The notes below the pieces were generated by a model that was given only the letters and a program-made list of their open reading frames with translations, was not told the origin of the DNA and made no database searches. Positions 24,904 to 33,664 of a stretch of DNA of 64,000 nucleotides are shown one piece after another. The stretch covers positions 1 through 64,000 of the forward strand of contig SVPY01000004.1 in NCBI GenBank assembly GCA_015065615.1, written 5' to 3'. Origin of the DNA: Oscillospiraceae bacterium (GTDB lineage Bacteria > Bacillota > Clostridia > Oscillospirales > Acutalibacteraceae). Made by a program: the position numbers and the translations under genes. Every line of letters begins with the position of its first letter. Position 1 is the stretch's first letter.

Positions 24904-24913
24904 ATGGTATAAT
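24885..24913 (+). promoter_or_regulatory. Promoter overlapping the metK terminator
   Basis: TTTACA (24885-24890), a 17-nt spacer and TATAAT (24908-24913) with a TGG extension form a near-consensus promoter for the exported protein at 24939. Its -35 lies in the loop and first 3'-arm base of the metK terminator. Confidence 0.7.
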
Positions 24914-24938
24914 AAAAAGGAAAAGTAGGGGGGATGTT

Positions 24939-25724
24939 ATGAATAAAAGAAAATTTACCGTATTGATAATCTCTTTTCTTATTATTTTTATTTTATTTGT
25001 TTTTTCAACCTGCTCTGCTTCATCCACAGAAGCGGAATTACCAGATTCATCGCCTCTTACCGAAGAGAAAATTATTTCACTACGCGAAGAAAAGAATTAC
25101 CTTATTTATGACGGCGGTTTCGACGGTGAATCAGAGGACGTAAGCCTTGAAAATTTCAGAGAATTTATTTTGGAGACGGATACCTTTGTTTATGGCGAGG
25201 TTGTAGAGGATCCCTATTTTGTAGGAGTTGATCTTGAAAGCGGTTTTACATCAGTTGATAATGATGATAAAAAACCGCAGATGAGAATACATACAATAAA
25301 AGTTATTAGTGATACGGAAGGTATTTATGATAAAGGCGATGTTATAACCTTCTTTTATGGATTAATGGGTCAGTATGATTGTCCGAGTCCTAAAAAAGGT
25401 GAAAGAATATTAATACCGGTATTTGATGCTTACTTAACCAGTCCTGCTGATGTGAAATCAAGTTATTACGGTTATTATTACGTGACCGAAAGCGGTAACG
25501 TAATTTCAGCATTTGAAGAGGATGAAGATGCCGCGTATTCAGGCCAGACGGTTAAAAATCTTCTTGAAATACTTAAAAAGACGGATGCAGAGCGGGAAGA
25601 ATACCTTGCTGAGAAAACCGGTATATATGAAAGAACTGACGGAAAGTATGGTTTTACTTCTATCGAAATGTTAAGAGAACAGATAAAAGAAAAGCTTGAA
25701 GCGAAAAAGAACACCGAAAAGTAA
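24939..25724 (+). CDS. Putative exported/lipoprotein of unknown function
   Basis: The 261-residue product starts with a basic stretch and a long hydrophobic helix (about 6-24) ending in FSTCSAS. The Cys could be a lipobox residue, although Thr at -1 is unusual, so it may instead be a membrane anchor. The rest is acidic, with no recognised domain. A central segment (DTFVYGEVVEDPYF onward) looks like a small beta-barrel, such as those of OB- or SH3-like exported proteins, but this is only an impression. It has its own promoter and terminator, so it is monocistronic. Confidence 0.65.
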   Translation: MNKRKFTVLIISFLIIFILFVFSTCSASSTEAELPDSSPLTEEKIISLREEKNYLIYDGGFDGESEDVSLENFREFILETDTFVYGEVVEDPYFVGVDLESGFTSVDNDDKKPQMRIHTIKVISDTEGIYDKGDVITFFYGLMGQYDCPSPKKGERILIPVFDAYLTSPADVKSSYYGYYYVTESGNVISAFEEDEDAAYSGQTVKNLLEILKKTDAEREEYLAEKTGIYERTDGKYGFTSIEMLREQIKEKLEAKKNTEK

Positions 25725-25738
25725 AATGAATTTAAATT

Positions 25739-25768
25739 GACTGCAGAATTTTTTTCTGCAGTCTTTTT
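25739..25768 (+). terminator. Terminator after the 24939 gene
   Basis: A perfect 10-bp stem GACTGCAGAA/TTCTGCAGTC (25739-25748 with 25754-25763) with a TTTTT loop and a TTTTT tail. Confidence 0.88.
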
Positions 25769-25878
25769 CTTATAATTTTACCCCGATTTTACAAAAGCCT
25801 CTTTAAATTTTTCCTTAATTATTATATAATTATATTATTGCGAGAAATATATAGAAATAGAAGGAAAGAAGGTTTATT

Positions 25879-26676
25879 ATGAGAGATATTAATTTTAACG
25901 AGAAAAAAGGCTTTATATGCGATATGGACGGTGTTATCTACCACGGTAACAAAATCCTCCCGGGTGTTGCTGAGTTTATCAAATGGCTTCACGAGGAAAA
26001 GAAGGAATATTTATTCTTAACAAATAATTCAGGTTACACACCAAGGGAATTACAGCAGAAGTTAAAGAGGATGGGTCTTGAAGTAGACGAGAGCCACTTC
26101 TACACAAGCGCACTGGCAACGGCTGCGTTTTTGAAGGAGCAGGCACCCGGATGCTCCGTTTACGTAATAGGCGAAGCGGGTTTATACAACGCTTTATACG
26201 ATGCAGGCATCACCATGAACGACGTTAACCCCGATTACGTGGTAGTGGGTGAGGGCAAATCCTATTCCCTCGATACCATAACGAAGGCTACCAACCTTGT
26301 TTTAAAGGGCGCGAAATTAATAGGCGCCAACTCCGACGTTTCAGGTCCTATTGAAAACGGCATTATGCCTGCCTGCGGCGCTCTGGTTGCTCCCATTGAA
26401 ATAGCAACGGGCAAGAAGGCTTACTTCTGCGGTAAGCCCAACCCCCTGATGATGCGCACTGGCTTAAGACTTTTAAACTGTCACTCTGCCGAGGCTGTAA
26501 TGGTGGGCGACAGAATGGATACGGATGTTATTTCGGGTTTGGAAAGCGGTATGTCCACGGTGTTGGTGCTTTCGGGTGTATCTGATTTACAGACTCTTGA
26601 TACTTACGGCTACAGACCGAGCATAGTATTGCCGGGTGTAGGCGACATTGTTAAAAAAGCTAAAGGCATTATCTGA
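25879..26676 (+). CDS. HAD-IIA family phosphatase (NagD-like)
   Basis: A 265-residue haloacid dehalogenase-type phosphatase of the NagD/p-nitrophenylphosphatase group. Motif I is CDMDGVIYHG (catalytic Asp pair near residues 14-16), motif II is LTNNSG (about 52), the cap follows, and motif III/IV is GKPNP with VGDRMDTDV (about 212-220). These enzymes dephosphorylate small phosphate esters, often nucleotides or sugar phosphates; the exact substrate cannot be read from sequence. It starts after AAGGAAAGAAGG and precedes the toxin-domain gene by 36 nt, so the two may share a transcript. Confidence 0.9.
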   Translation: MRDINFNEKKGFICDMDGVIYHGNKILPGVAEFIKWLHEEKKEYLFLTNNSGYTPRELQQKLKRMGLEVDESHFYTSALATAAFLKEQAPGCSVYVIGEAGLYNALYDAGITMNDVNPDYVVVGEGKSYSLDTITKATNLVLKGAKLIGANSDVSGPIENGIMPACGALVAPIEIATGKKAYFCGKPNPLMMRTGLRLLNCHSAEAVMVGDRMDTDVISGLESGMSTVLVLSGVSDLQTLDTYGYRPSIVLPGVGDIVKKAKGII

Positions 26677-26712
26677 TAATAAATTAAATTGAGTTTAAGT
26701 TTGAGGTGTATT

Positions 26713-27597
26713 ATGGAATTTGAGGAAGAGACCGTTGAATTTGAAGTAGAAACAGTTGAAACAGTGGAGACGACTTTCGAAACAGAGGAAGTAGAATTTG
26801 AAGCCCCTGCTTTGGAATTTGAAGAGGATACGGTGGATTTTGAGGATTTTTCCGAGGAACTTGAAACCGAAGTACCCGATGATATGTTTGAAGAGGATAC
26901 AGTTACCGAAAACTTTGATGAGGAACTTGAAGCTGAAACGGATATTGATACCGACGAAGAGTACGATTACTTAAGTGAAGAGGATCGTGCTCTCGTAAAT
27001 GAAATGAACGAAAGCGGCGAAATGGACTATAAGCCCAGTGATTTAGGCGATGCATATACCTGGCACGACGGCGAAACTTTGGAAAATGCCATTGAAATTG
27101 ATATGCCTTATAATCCCGATGCTTCTTACGATAACGAGGAGTTTATTGGTCAGGCTCAAATGCAGGAAGATGGCTTAAATCAAATGACGGTAGCAGAATA
27201 TCTTGATAACTATGAGAACTACCGTGAAAACGGCAGAAGCCCTGAGGGTACCCAAATGCAGGAGCAGTACCGCGACGGTTTAGTGGTAAGCAACGCCTAC
27301 GATATGATGGAAGCAGACCCAAGTTTAAGCGCTGAAGAAGCTGAAAGACTTGCTGCCGAAGAATTAAGAGGCGGCGCAGCGCTACATAACCCCGACCAGG
27401 TAGCAGGCGGCGACCCAACTGAAATTCACGCTTACGGCTCAGGCAGTGCCAACAGCGCTCTTGGCAGTATGTGGGGACACGGCAGAGCCGACGATATGTA
27501 CGAGCAGATAAAAGAGCAAACGAAGGGTATGACAAGGGAAGAAATGGAAAATACCCACCTGAACGTACATTTTAACATTCACGAAAAAGGTAAATAA
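26713..27597 (+). CDS. Probable polymorphic toxin type 15 (Ntox15) domain protein with acidic N-terminus
   Basis: The start is placed at the ATG at 26713 behind GAGGTG; an upstream TTG at 26689 has no ribosome site. This gives 294 residues. Residues 1-75 are a strongly acidic, repetitive Glu/Val/Thr stretch of the FEEETVEF type. Residues about 155-294 resemble the Ntox15/toxin_43 DNase domain of polymorphic toxins: YLDNYENYRENGR, then LHNPDQVAGG with the HxxD motif at His225-Asp228, then a Gly/Asn-rich SANSALGSMW segment. There is no signal peptide or LXG-type export domain, and no obvious immunity gene follows. The domain call is from memory of the family and needs a profile search. Confidence 0.6.
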   Translation: MEFEEETVEFEVETVETVETTFETEEVEFEAPALEFEEDTVDFEDFSEELETEVPDDMFEEDTVTENFDEELEAETDIDTDEEYDYLSEEDRALVNEMNESGEMDYKPSDLGDAYTWHDGETLENAIEIDMPYNPDASYDNEEFIGQAQMQEDGLNQMTVAEYLDNYENYRENGRSPEGTQMQEQYRDGLVVSNAYDMMEADPSLSAEEAERLAAEELRGGAALHNPDQVAGGDPTEIHAYGSGSANSALGSMWGHGRADDMYEQIKEQTKGMTREEMENTHLNVHFNIHEKGK

Positions 27598-27605
27598 AAA
27601 TTAAG

Positions 27606-27637
27606 AGGAGTGCTCATTTAGTTAAGCGCTCCTTTTT
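27606..27637 (+). terminator. Terminator after the toxin-domain gene
   Basis: A 9-bp stem AGGAGTGCT/AGCGCTCCT (27606-27614 with 27625-27633), a 10-nt loop and a T-run. It separates the toxin-domain gene from the GNAT gene, whose start lies 17 nt past the T-run. Confidence 0.82.
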
Positions 27638-27654
27638 ATAAATAACGGTGATTT

Positions 27655-28110
27655 ATGGAATATAAAATTACTAAAATAAACGAGCAAAGCGAAATTAAAG
27701 AGACTGCGGCTTTATGGTTCAGCGGTAAATTCGGTGTACCTGTTGAAGCATACTTAGAAAGTATGGACGAGGATATAGAGAATAAAAATAAAATACCTAA
27801 ATGGTACGTAGTGTTAAATAGTATAGGTGAAATAATTGCAGGGGCAGGTGTAATTGAAAATGATTTTCATAAAAGAAAAGACCTTCGCCCCAATATCTGC
27901 GCGGTTTACACCGAGGAAAATTATCGCAAAAAAGGTATTATGAAAAAGCTTTTAAATTTTATTTGCAATGATATTAAAGCTTTGGGTGAAAAGGAAGTTT
28001 ATCTTTTAACCGACCACACCGAATTTTACGAAAAATGCGGGTTTGATTATTTTACTCAGGTAGAAGAGGATGGCGGTACGGAATCAAGGTGCTACAAAAG
28101 AATACTTTAA
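27655..28110 (+). CDS. GNAT family N-acetyltransferase
   Basis: A 151-residue acetyltransferase fold. The central IAGAGVIENDFHKRKDL region gives strands 4-5, and CAVYTEENYRKKGIMKKLL carries the acetyl-CoA pyrophosphate-binding turn (R-x-x-G-I type) near residues 94-101. The C-terminal segment VYLLTDHTEFYEKCGF is typical of GNAT motif B. The substrate is unknown. It begins right behind a terminator, with only a weak GGTG site. It is downstream of the toxin-domain gene, but the family gives no reason to call it an immunity protein. Confidence 0.85.
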   Translation: MEYKITKINEQSEIKETAALWFSGKFGVPVEAYLESMDEDIENKNKIPKWYVVLNSIGEIIAGAGVIENDFHKRKDLRPNICAVYTEENYRKKGIMKKLLNFICNDIKALGEKEVYLLTDHTEFYEKCGFDYFTQVEEDGGTESRCYKRIL

Positions 28111-28117
28111 TAAAAAT

Positions 28118-28147
28118 GGCAGGAGACTTAAGCTCCTGCCTGATTTT
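28118..28147. terminator. Terminator between convergent genes
   Basis: An 8-bp stem GGCAGGAG/CTCCTGCC (28118-28125 with 28133-28140) is followed by TGATTTTTT on the plus strand. On the minus strand it is followed by ATTTTTATT, so it can serve both the GNAT gene and the GxGYxYP gene. Confidence 0.85.
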
Positions 28148-29926
28148 TTATTCGCCTAAATTTTCTTCGATTCTTTCCATAAATTCGCCGGGGGTTACAA
28201 GCTCTACGTCCTCATCAAGTAAAGAAGCAAACTGCTCTAAGCCCTTCATTGTATCGCCGTTAGGCACTAAGTTGCCGTTTTCATCCACACCTGACCAGCA
28301 GTGAACTATAATAAAGGTATAGGCTTCTTCGCTTTTTATATCGGTGGAGTAGCCGTTTACAGCCTCGGCAACCGTCTCGATATTTCCTTTGTTACCGCCG
28401 AAAAAGTTATTCCAGATGGTGTGCTTTGCGGAAACCACGGGTTTGCCGTTCGAAAATTTAATATCGCCGCTACATAAGGTGTAATCCACGTAGTCTATGT
28501 AGAAAATACCCTCAATCTCATCATGCTCTGTGAAATTTGCAAGCTTTTCGTCGTTGCCGAAACCGTTATTATCAAGAATTTCGATGTATTCAAGGTCGCT
28601 TCTTTCCATATAAGAAGCTAAATCCTCAGTCATTTCGGCTAAAGCTTCTTCATTCCATCGGGAGGGGAAAGTATAGCCGAGGCCGGAAAGCTGCATAATA
28701 AATTCGTCGTTCTCGGTTTTTTCGTCGTAAACGTACTTAAGCATAGGTGCGCACATATCAATACTTGTGGCAGGCACGCCCCAGCCTATGGGGAACTGAC
28801 CTCTTACGTCACTGCCGTACCATCTGCCGCCTGCTTTTGTGAAGTCGTTTAAGAACCACTGCATATTATCGCCGTCGGACATTAAAAGGCAGACGGTATG
28901 TACGTTTTCGGGTGCTTCGTAATCTTCTTTATCAAAAACTGTGTCGCCTTGATCTAACTTTTCAAGGTTTAAGTTACTTAAAACAGAGAGGTTGCAGGCC
29001 CAGTCAGCAGGAACTAAGCAGGCGTTAAGCTTTGATAAGGTTTCAACGGTGCCTAATTCGCCCAGCTTATTGTTGTAGCCGAAAACCAGAGCGTTATCGT
29101 TTAAGAATTCGTATTTATAGGTATGGAGTTTCTTGTTGTCGGAATCGGAAAATCCTACGTAAGCGCCGTTTTTAACTGCTAAGTCAATTAAATGTGGGGC
29201 GTATTCCGCCATCTGCTCAAGGGCAATATCCTTATTAATAAGGGAGAAGTATTCACACTTTTTAAGCCAGCCATCATCAAGCTCTCTTGCATCGAAGCAG
29301 CAGGTGTAGCCTATATCCTTAAAAATACCTTCAAGGCTTTCGGGCACAGCAACTGCGTTCATAATACCTGAAAGTGAAGCTGCAACGTACCAGGAATCAC
29401 TTTCCTTCTCGCTTTTGCAGAGTATATACTGGGTAACAACTTCCTCATCAAAATAGAATTTTGCAAGATTCTTTAAATCGGGGGTGTTGCCGTTTATATT
29501 GTCGGCGGTTTCAATATTCCACTTTTCATTTATCTTGCTTAACATAAAATCAAAGCCGTCGCCGTTTTTTATAATAAACTGGGTTTTGCTGTGCTTTGAA
29601 GCAAGACCCTGAAGGGTGCTGAGAGCCAAATCTCCCGAAACATCAGCTTCGCGGCTTGTGATTATTATTTTTTCCGGAGTATTTACCGCGCAAAGACCCT
29701 CGGGGGCTTCATCCAAAAGATTTAAAATATCGGTAATTATCGTTTCTTCCTTTACTGTATCGGAGTTAGTTTCATTTTCATTTTCGGAACTGATTTGGGA
29801 AACGGATTCATCGGGTTTACTGCTTTCTTCGCTTACGGAGGGATTACTGCCGCAGGCGGAAAGAATTAAAACGAACACAAGAAATAATGATAATAATTTA
29901 AGCTTATAGGATTTATGATTTTTCAC
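28148..29926 (-). CDS. GxGYxYP-type lipoprotein
   Basis: The 592-residue product has a signal peptide and lipobox LILSACGS (Cys25), so it should be anchored outside the cell. After a Ser/Glu-rich linker (about 28-60), an N-terminal domain (SGDLALSTLQGLASKH) and a C-terminal domain with LLMSDGDNMQWFLND and SGLGYTFPSRW match the GxGYxYP family. The signature reads GLGYTFP, with Phe in place of the second Tyr. These proteins are found in polysaccharide-use loci of gut bacteria and are thought to act on or bind glycans; no activity is firmly known to me. It lies 71 nt downstream of a PBP gene on the same strand. Confidence 0.82.
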   Translation of the reverse strand: MKNHKSYKLKLLSLFLVFVLILSACGSNPSVSEESSKPDESVSQISSENENETNSDTVKEETIITDILNLLDEAPEGLCAVNTPEKIIITSREADVSGDLALSTLQGLASKHSKTQFIIKNGDGFDFMLSKINEKWNIETADNINGNTPDLKNLAKFYFDEEVVTQYILCKSEKESDSWYVAASLSGIMNAVAVPESLEGIFKDIGYTCCFDARELDDGWLKKCEYFSLINKDIALEQMAEYAPHLIDLAVKNGAYVGFSDSDNKKLHTYKYEFLNDNALVFGYNNKLGELGTVETLSKLNACLVPADWACNLSVLSNLNLEKLDQGDTVFDKEDYEAPENVHTVCLLMSDGDNMQWFLNDFTKAGGRWYGSDVRGQFPIGWGVPATSIDMCAPMLKYVYDEKTENDEFIMQLSGLGYTFPSRWNEEALAEMTEDLASYMERSDLEYIEILDNNGFGNDEKLANFTEHDEIEGIFYIDYVDYTLCSGDIKFSNGKPVVSAKHTIWNNFFGGNKGNIETVAEAVNGYSTDIKSEEAYTFIIVHCWSGVDENGNLVPNGDTMKGLEQFASLLDEDVELVTPGEFMERIEENLGE

Positions 29927-29997
29927 AGCTGAAACTCCTTGATATTTAATAAAATTATAATAGCATAAATCCGTACCGTATGCAATAAATTAATATT

Positions 29998-31590
29998 TTA
30001 AAAGTCAAGAGCAATATATTCGCTGATTTTTTTGAATATTTCTCCCGTTTTGTTGTTACCTTCCGTCTCATTTGCCGAAAGTACCACTATTACGTATCTT
30101 TCATTGTTTTCCGTCTCGATAAATCCCGCGTACCAGTAATTCAAAAGCTCCTTTCCGTTTTCGAATACACCTGTCTGCGCCGTTCCCGTTTTAGCGAAGG
30201 CTCTGTATAAACTGCTGCCGCCCTTTGAGGCGGTGCCGTATTTTACCGCCGTTTCCATATAGTTTTCCGTAAGAAGCATATCGGTATATTTAAAGGCTTT
30301 TACACTTTTCGGTTCTGCCTTTTCCCTAATTTCCTTTCCGTCATGAGTTTTACCTTCATATAAGCTCGGCTCAGCGTAAGTGCCCCTTGAAGCGACGGTA
30401 TTGAGCATGGCAGCCACCTGAATGGGAGTGACGGTAACTTCGCCCTGACCTATAGCGAAATTTGATAGGGCGCGGTTATTATTTAAGCTGTTTTCATCGG
30501 GGATGTTTCCACTTTCGGTAAAAAGTCCTTCAAAAACCTCCTGACTTGTACCTAAACCGAAATTGTAGGCGCTTGTAAGCATACTTCTTATACTTAAGCG
30601 CTTGCTTAAATTCATAAAATAGCAGTTGCAGGATTTACCCAGAGCAAGATTTAAATTCACCTGCCCGTGAGGTATTGAGCCGTAGCAGGAAAAAGCCATA
30701 TTATCGGAGTAAGTTGTGCCGTTGCAGTTATATATATTTAAGGTATCGTAATTTTCATTCAACGCCGCGGCGGTCAATACCAGCTTGAAAACCGAGCCCG
30801 GGGCGAAGGATGAAAAACATTTATTTATAAAGGGAGAATTTTCCGTTTCCAAGAAATTTTCGGGGCAGCTTGAATCAAAAAGAGGGTAGCTTACCGCGGC
30901 TAAAATTTCAGCGTCGGGCACGCTTAAAACTACTATGGCGCCGTTTTCGATATATTTGCCCTCCTCTTCGCAGAATTTCTGAAGCTCTTTATCAAGAGTA
31001 AGCACAACTCCGCCATCTGAACTTATATCTGAATTATTTATTATTTCGTATTCTTCACCCACTATCATCCTGCCCAAGGAATCGGCAGTGTAAACAACAG
31101 AGAGACTGCTCTCGAAGCTTTTTAAAATGCCGTCGGCGTATTTTTCTATTCCGCTTACGGGGGAATTATCGCTTAAATACCCCAGAATATTCGATGCAGG
31201 CTGATTTGCTGAGTAGCGGTCTGATAAATTAATATAGCTTACGTTTTCCGTGTCGATTACCTCTTTTACGGGAATTAAAAGAGGTTTACCCTCGGCTACG
31301 GCTTTTTCTATATCGATATCTTCCTTAAAATTATCCTTCATTTTAATAAGGATGCTTATTTCCGGGGGCACAATGGCGTAAATGCAGATGCTTTCGGCGC
31401 TGTTTGTTAAGGGGGTTAGATTTCTGTCGTAAATCGTTCCCCGTGAAGTATGAAGGGTGATTTTTCTTTTCTGCTGGCTGTGGGCTGTTTCAACGTATAA
31501 TTCGTTTTGGGAAACGGAGTAAAGCACATTTATGCTGTAAAATAAAAGGGCGGTAAAAACAGCGCAGATGATGTAAACACGTTTTTTCAT
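29998..31590 (-). CDS. Class B penicillin-binding protein (transpeptidase)
   Basis: Cross-links peptidoglycan outside the membrane. The 530 residues comprise one N-terminal helix (about 4-24), a short PBP dimerisation-type domain with SRGTIYDRN (49-57), and a C-terminal transpeptidase domain. Catalytic motifs are S266-VF-K269 (APGSVFK), S320-C-N322 and K467-TG. At 530 residues it is compact, without PASTA domains, closer to PbpA/FtsW-partner proteins than to SpoVD. It has no divisome gene neighbours, so its role (division, elongation or sporulation) cannot be set. Gene order places it upstream of the GxGYxYP lipoprotein. Confidence 0.92.
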   Translation of the reverse strand: MKKRVYIICAVFTALLFYSINVLYSVSQNELYVETAHSQQKRKITLHTSRGTIYDRNLTPLTNSAESICIYAIVPPEISILIKMKDNFKEDIDIEKAVAEGKPLLIPVKEVIDTENVSYINLSDRYSANQPASNILGYLSDNSPVSGIEKYADGILKSFESSLSVVYTADSLGRMIVGEEYEIINNSDISSDGGVVLTLDKELQKFCEEEGKYIENGAIVVLSVPDAEILAAVSYPLFDSSCPENFLETENSPFINKCFSSFAPGSVFKLVLTAAALNENYDTLNIYNCNGTTYSDNMAFSCYGSIPHGQVNLNLALGKSCNCYFMNLSKRLSIRSMLTSAYNFGLGTSQEVFEGLFTESGNIPDENSLNNNRALSNFAIGQGEVTVTPIQVAAMLNTVASRGTYAEPSLYEGKTHDGKEIREKAEPKSVKAFKYTDMLLTENYMETAVKYGTASKGGSSLYRAFAKTGTAQTGVFENGKELLNYWYAGFIETENNERYVIVVLSANETEGNNKTGEIFKKISEYIALDF

Positions 31591-31772
31591 TTTTAATATA
31601 ATAGTATAATAAAATATATTTTTCGGTCGGTTATTTAACTGTCCTGCTTAGTATTACGTAAAGTTTTGGAAATATTCATATTTTGTTAAGTATGAGGTCG
31701 ATTTTTAAAGATATAATTATATTAGCATAAGAATCAGAATCGGCTGAGAATTTATTTTGAAGGGTCATATTT

Positions 31773-33536
31773 ATGGATTTTATTATTCAGGCGAAAGCCG
31801 CGGAGCATCTTTTTAATATAATTACGGGCAGGGAGATTAAGGATAATTCCCTCGTTACCAAGAAAGCGGAGGCGGTTTTAAGAGAAAAAAGGGAAAAAAC
31901 AGAGGTCATTCCCGAAGAAGTAGGTATAAGTAGCCTTGAACTTAATAATATGCTTATAAAAATGAGCGAAAGCAAGCACGCAAACCTACACCAGATAACA
32001 GTAATAAAAGACGGCAAAACGGTAATAGATACCGCTTTTTATCCCTATACGGAGGATATAAGGCACATTTCCCACTCTGCAAGCAAAACCTTAATCGCCC
32101 TTGCCATAGGAATATTGGTTACAAGGGGAGAGCTTGAGCTTGATAAAAAGCTCGTGGATATTTTCGACAGCGAGTGCAATATAGTTTCAAAAATTAAAAT
32201 AGGCAAAATTACTGTAAAGCATCTTTTGACTATGACCTCGGGGCTTGTAGCCAATGAAATTATGACGGTATCCCAAAAAGACTGGCTGAAAGCGGCGCTG
32301 GATTCATCCCTCTCTTTTGAGCCCGGCAGTAAATTTCAGTACAACAGCATAAATACCTACCTTTTATCCTGCATAGTGGAGAAAATTTCGGGTAAAAGCG
32401 CCTTTCTCTTTTTAAAGGAGAATCTTTTTGATATTCTGGGAATTGAAAATATTTTCTGGGAAAGCTGCCCCATGGGCAGGACCAAAGGGGGATGGGGGCT
32501 TTATATACTCCCGTCTGATTTAGCGAAAACAGGCGTTTTTATGCTGAATAAGGGCTTTTGGGAAGGAAAAGAAATAGTAAGCGAAAAATATATAGATGAG
32601 ATGACCAAGGCCTCGGTGCTTCCTCCCAAGGAGCTTGGTTTAAACGGCTACGGCTATCAGATATGGATAGGTGAAAACGAAAACAGCTTCGTATTTAACG
32701 GAATGCTCGGTCAGAACCTGCACTGCTTTAAAGATACAAATACGGTGGTGGCGGTTACGGGAGGAAATAATGAGCTTTTCGGTAAATGCGAGGTAAATGA
32801 GATTATCGACGAATATTTCGGTAAGGGTAAAATTTACACCGAAAATAAGGCGGCGGATAAAAAAGCTTACAAAAAGCTTAATAAGACTTTAAAAAATCTT
32901 TGTAACCCCGTTTTCAATTTAAGTTTAAATTCAAATATAAAAGAAAAGCTTGCGGAAAAAATTCCCTGTGTAAGAAATAAGCGGCTTTATAAAGATATAA
33001 GTAAAATAAAAGGTAAAAAGTACCTTTTAAGTAACACTAAGCTCAGCCTCGAGCCTTTTTTCTCTAAGCTGCTTACCAATAATTACACCGAGGGCATAAA
33101 AGAGATAAGCTTTTTTGAGGAGAATAAGAATTTATTTATGAAGCTTAAGGAGGGGGAAAACGAAAACCTTATTCCCCTTGATTTTAATAAATTTATTTAT
33201 ACCGATATAGTTTCGGGAGAAAATAAATTCAAGGCAGCCGTTATGGCAAAATTTACTTTTAACGAGGACGGGGTAAAGGTCCTTAAAATTTCAATGCCCT
33301 TTTTGGAACATTCAAACGGCAGGATTATAAAAATATTCTTCGAAAGCGAAAACAAAATAAGGGTGAAAACGGAGGAGATACCCGGTAAAAAGGTTATTGA
33401 GGAGGGCATTACGGCTTTAGGTTCAATGTTCCCCGAAAAAGGCGGTGGCTCCTTTATGAAAAAATTAGACCCTTATTTAGTAAAAGAGATAGCTTCTATA
33501 GTTACTGAACCCGAAGCTGAGGGAATATCGGTATAA
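31773..33536 (+). CDS. Serine hydrolase, beta-lactamase/class C family
   Basis: The N-terminal 330 residues are a beta-lactamase-family (PF00144) serine hydrolase. The nucleophile motif is SASK in HISHSASKTLIALAIG (about 108-123), the tyrosine motif is YNS in FQYNSINTYLLSCIVEK (about 188), and the third motif region is near FVFNGMLGQNLHC. The C-terminal 230 residues form an extra domain with many Lys and Glu. There is no signal peptide, so it is probably an intracellular esterase or peptidase rather than a drug-resistance enzyme. It is divergent from the PBP gene. The substrate is unknown. Confidence 0.85.
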   Translation: MDFIIQAKAAEHLFNIITGREIKDNSLVTKKAEAVLREKREKTEVIPEEVGISSLELNNMLIKMSESKHANLHQITVIKDGKTVIDTAFYPYTEDIRHISHSASKTLIALAIGILVTRGELELDKKLVDIFDSECNIVSKIKIGKITVKHLLTMTSGLVANEIMTVSQKDWLKAALDSSLSFEPGSKFQYNSINTYLLSCIVEKISGKSAFLFLKENLFDILGIENIFWESCPMGRTKGGWGLYILPSDLAKTGVFMLNKGFWEGKEIVSEKYIDEMTKASVLPPKELGLNGYGYQIWIGENENSFVFNGMLGQNLHCFKDTNTVVAVTGGNNELFGKCEVNEIIDEYFGKGKIYTENKAADKKAYKKLNKTLKNLCNPVFNLSLNSNIKEKLAEKIPCVRNKRLYKDISKIKGKKYLLSNTKLSLEPFFSKLLTNNYTEGIKEISFFEENKNLFMKLKEGENENLIPLDFNKFIYTDIVSGENKFKAAVMAKFTFNEDGVKVLKISMPFLEHSNGRIIKIFFESENKIRVKTEEIPGKKVIEEGITALGSMFPEKGGGSFMKKLDPYLVKEIASIVTEPEAEGISV

Positions 33537-33548
33537 ATTAAGTGAAAT

Positions 33549-33570
33549 ATTTATGAATTTTTTCATAAAT
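33549..33570. repeat. A/T-rich perfect inverted repeat
   Basis: ATTTATGAA/TTCATAAAT (33549-33557 with 33562-33570) with a TTTT loop sits between the serine hydrolase and the foldase gene, upstream of the foldase promoter. It may be a weak terminator or an operator; it lacks a T-run. Confidence 0.4.
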
Positions 33571-33593
33571 CTGTAGATTAATTTGAAAAGTTG

Positions 33594-33602
33594 TGATACA
33601 AT
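33594..33602 (+). promoter_or_regulatory. Extended -10 promoter of the foldase gene
   Basis: TGATACAAT (33594-33602) is an extended -10. The -35 at 33574-33579 (TAGATT) matches poorly. The transcript would start near 33609, just before a hairpin. Confidence 0.5.
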
Positions 33603-33614
33603 AGAAAAGATTTA

Positions 33615-33634
33615 TGTGACCGCGAGAGGTCACA
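33615..33634 (+). ncRNA. 5'-UTR hairpin before the foldase gene
   Basis: TGTGACC/GGTCACA (33615-33621 with 33628-33634) with loop GCGAGA lies at the very start of the predicted transcript, 30 nt before the ATG. It could stabilise the mRNA or be a regulatory RNA element; no T-run follows. Confidence 0.45.
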
Positions 33635-33664
33635 GCGCAATATATATGAAAAGGAAGTCACAAA

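Noticed and set aside
26689..26712. The TTG at 26689 as start of the acidic toxin-domain protein
   Set aside because: GAGGTG lies just before the ATG at 26713 and nothing suitable precedes the TTG.
27655..28110. The GNAT protein as an immunity protein for the toxin domain
   Set aside because: No immunity-family features, a terminator separates the genes, and GNAT genes are common beside anything.
31773..33536. The serine hydrolase as an antibiotic-resistance beta-lactamase
   Set aside because: It is the broad PF00144 esterase/peptidase family, lacks a signal peptide and has a long extra domain.
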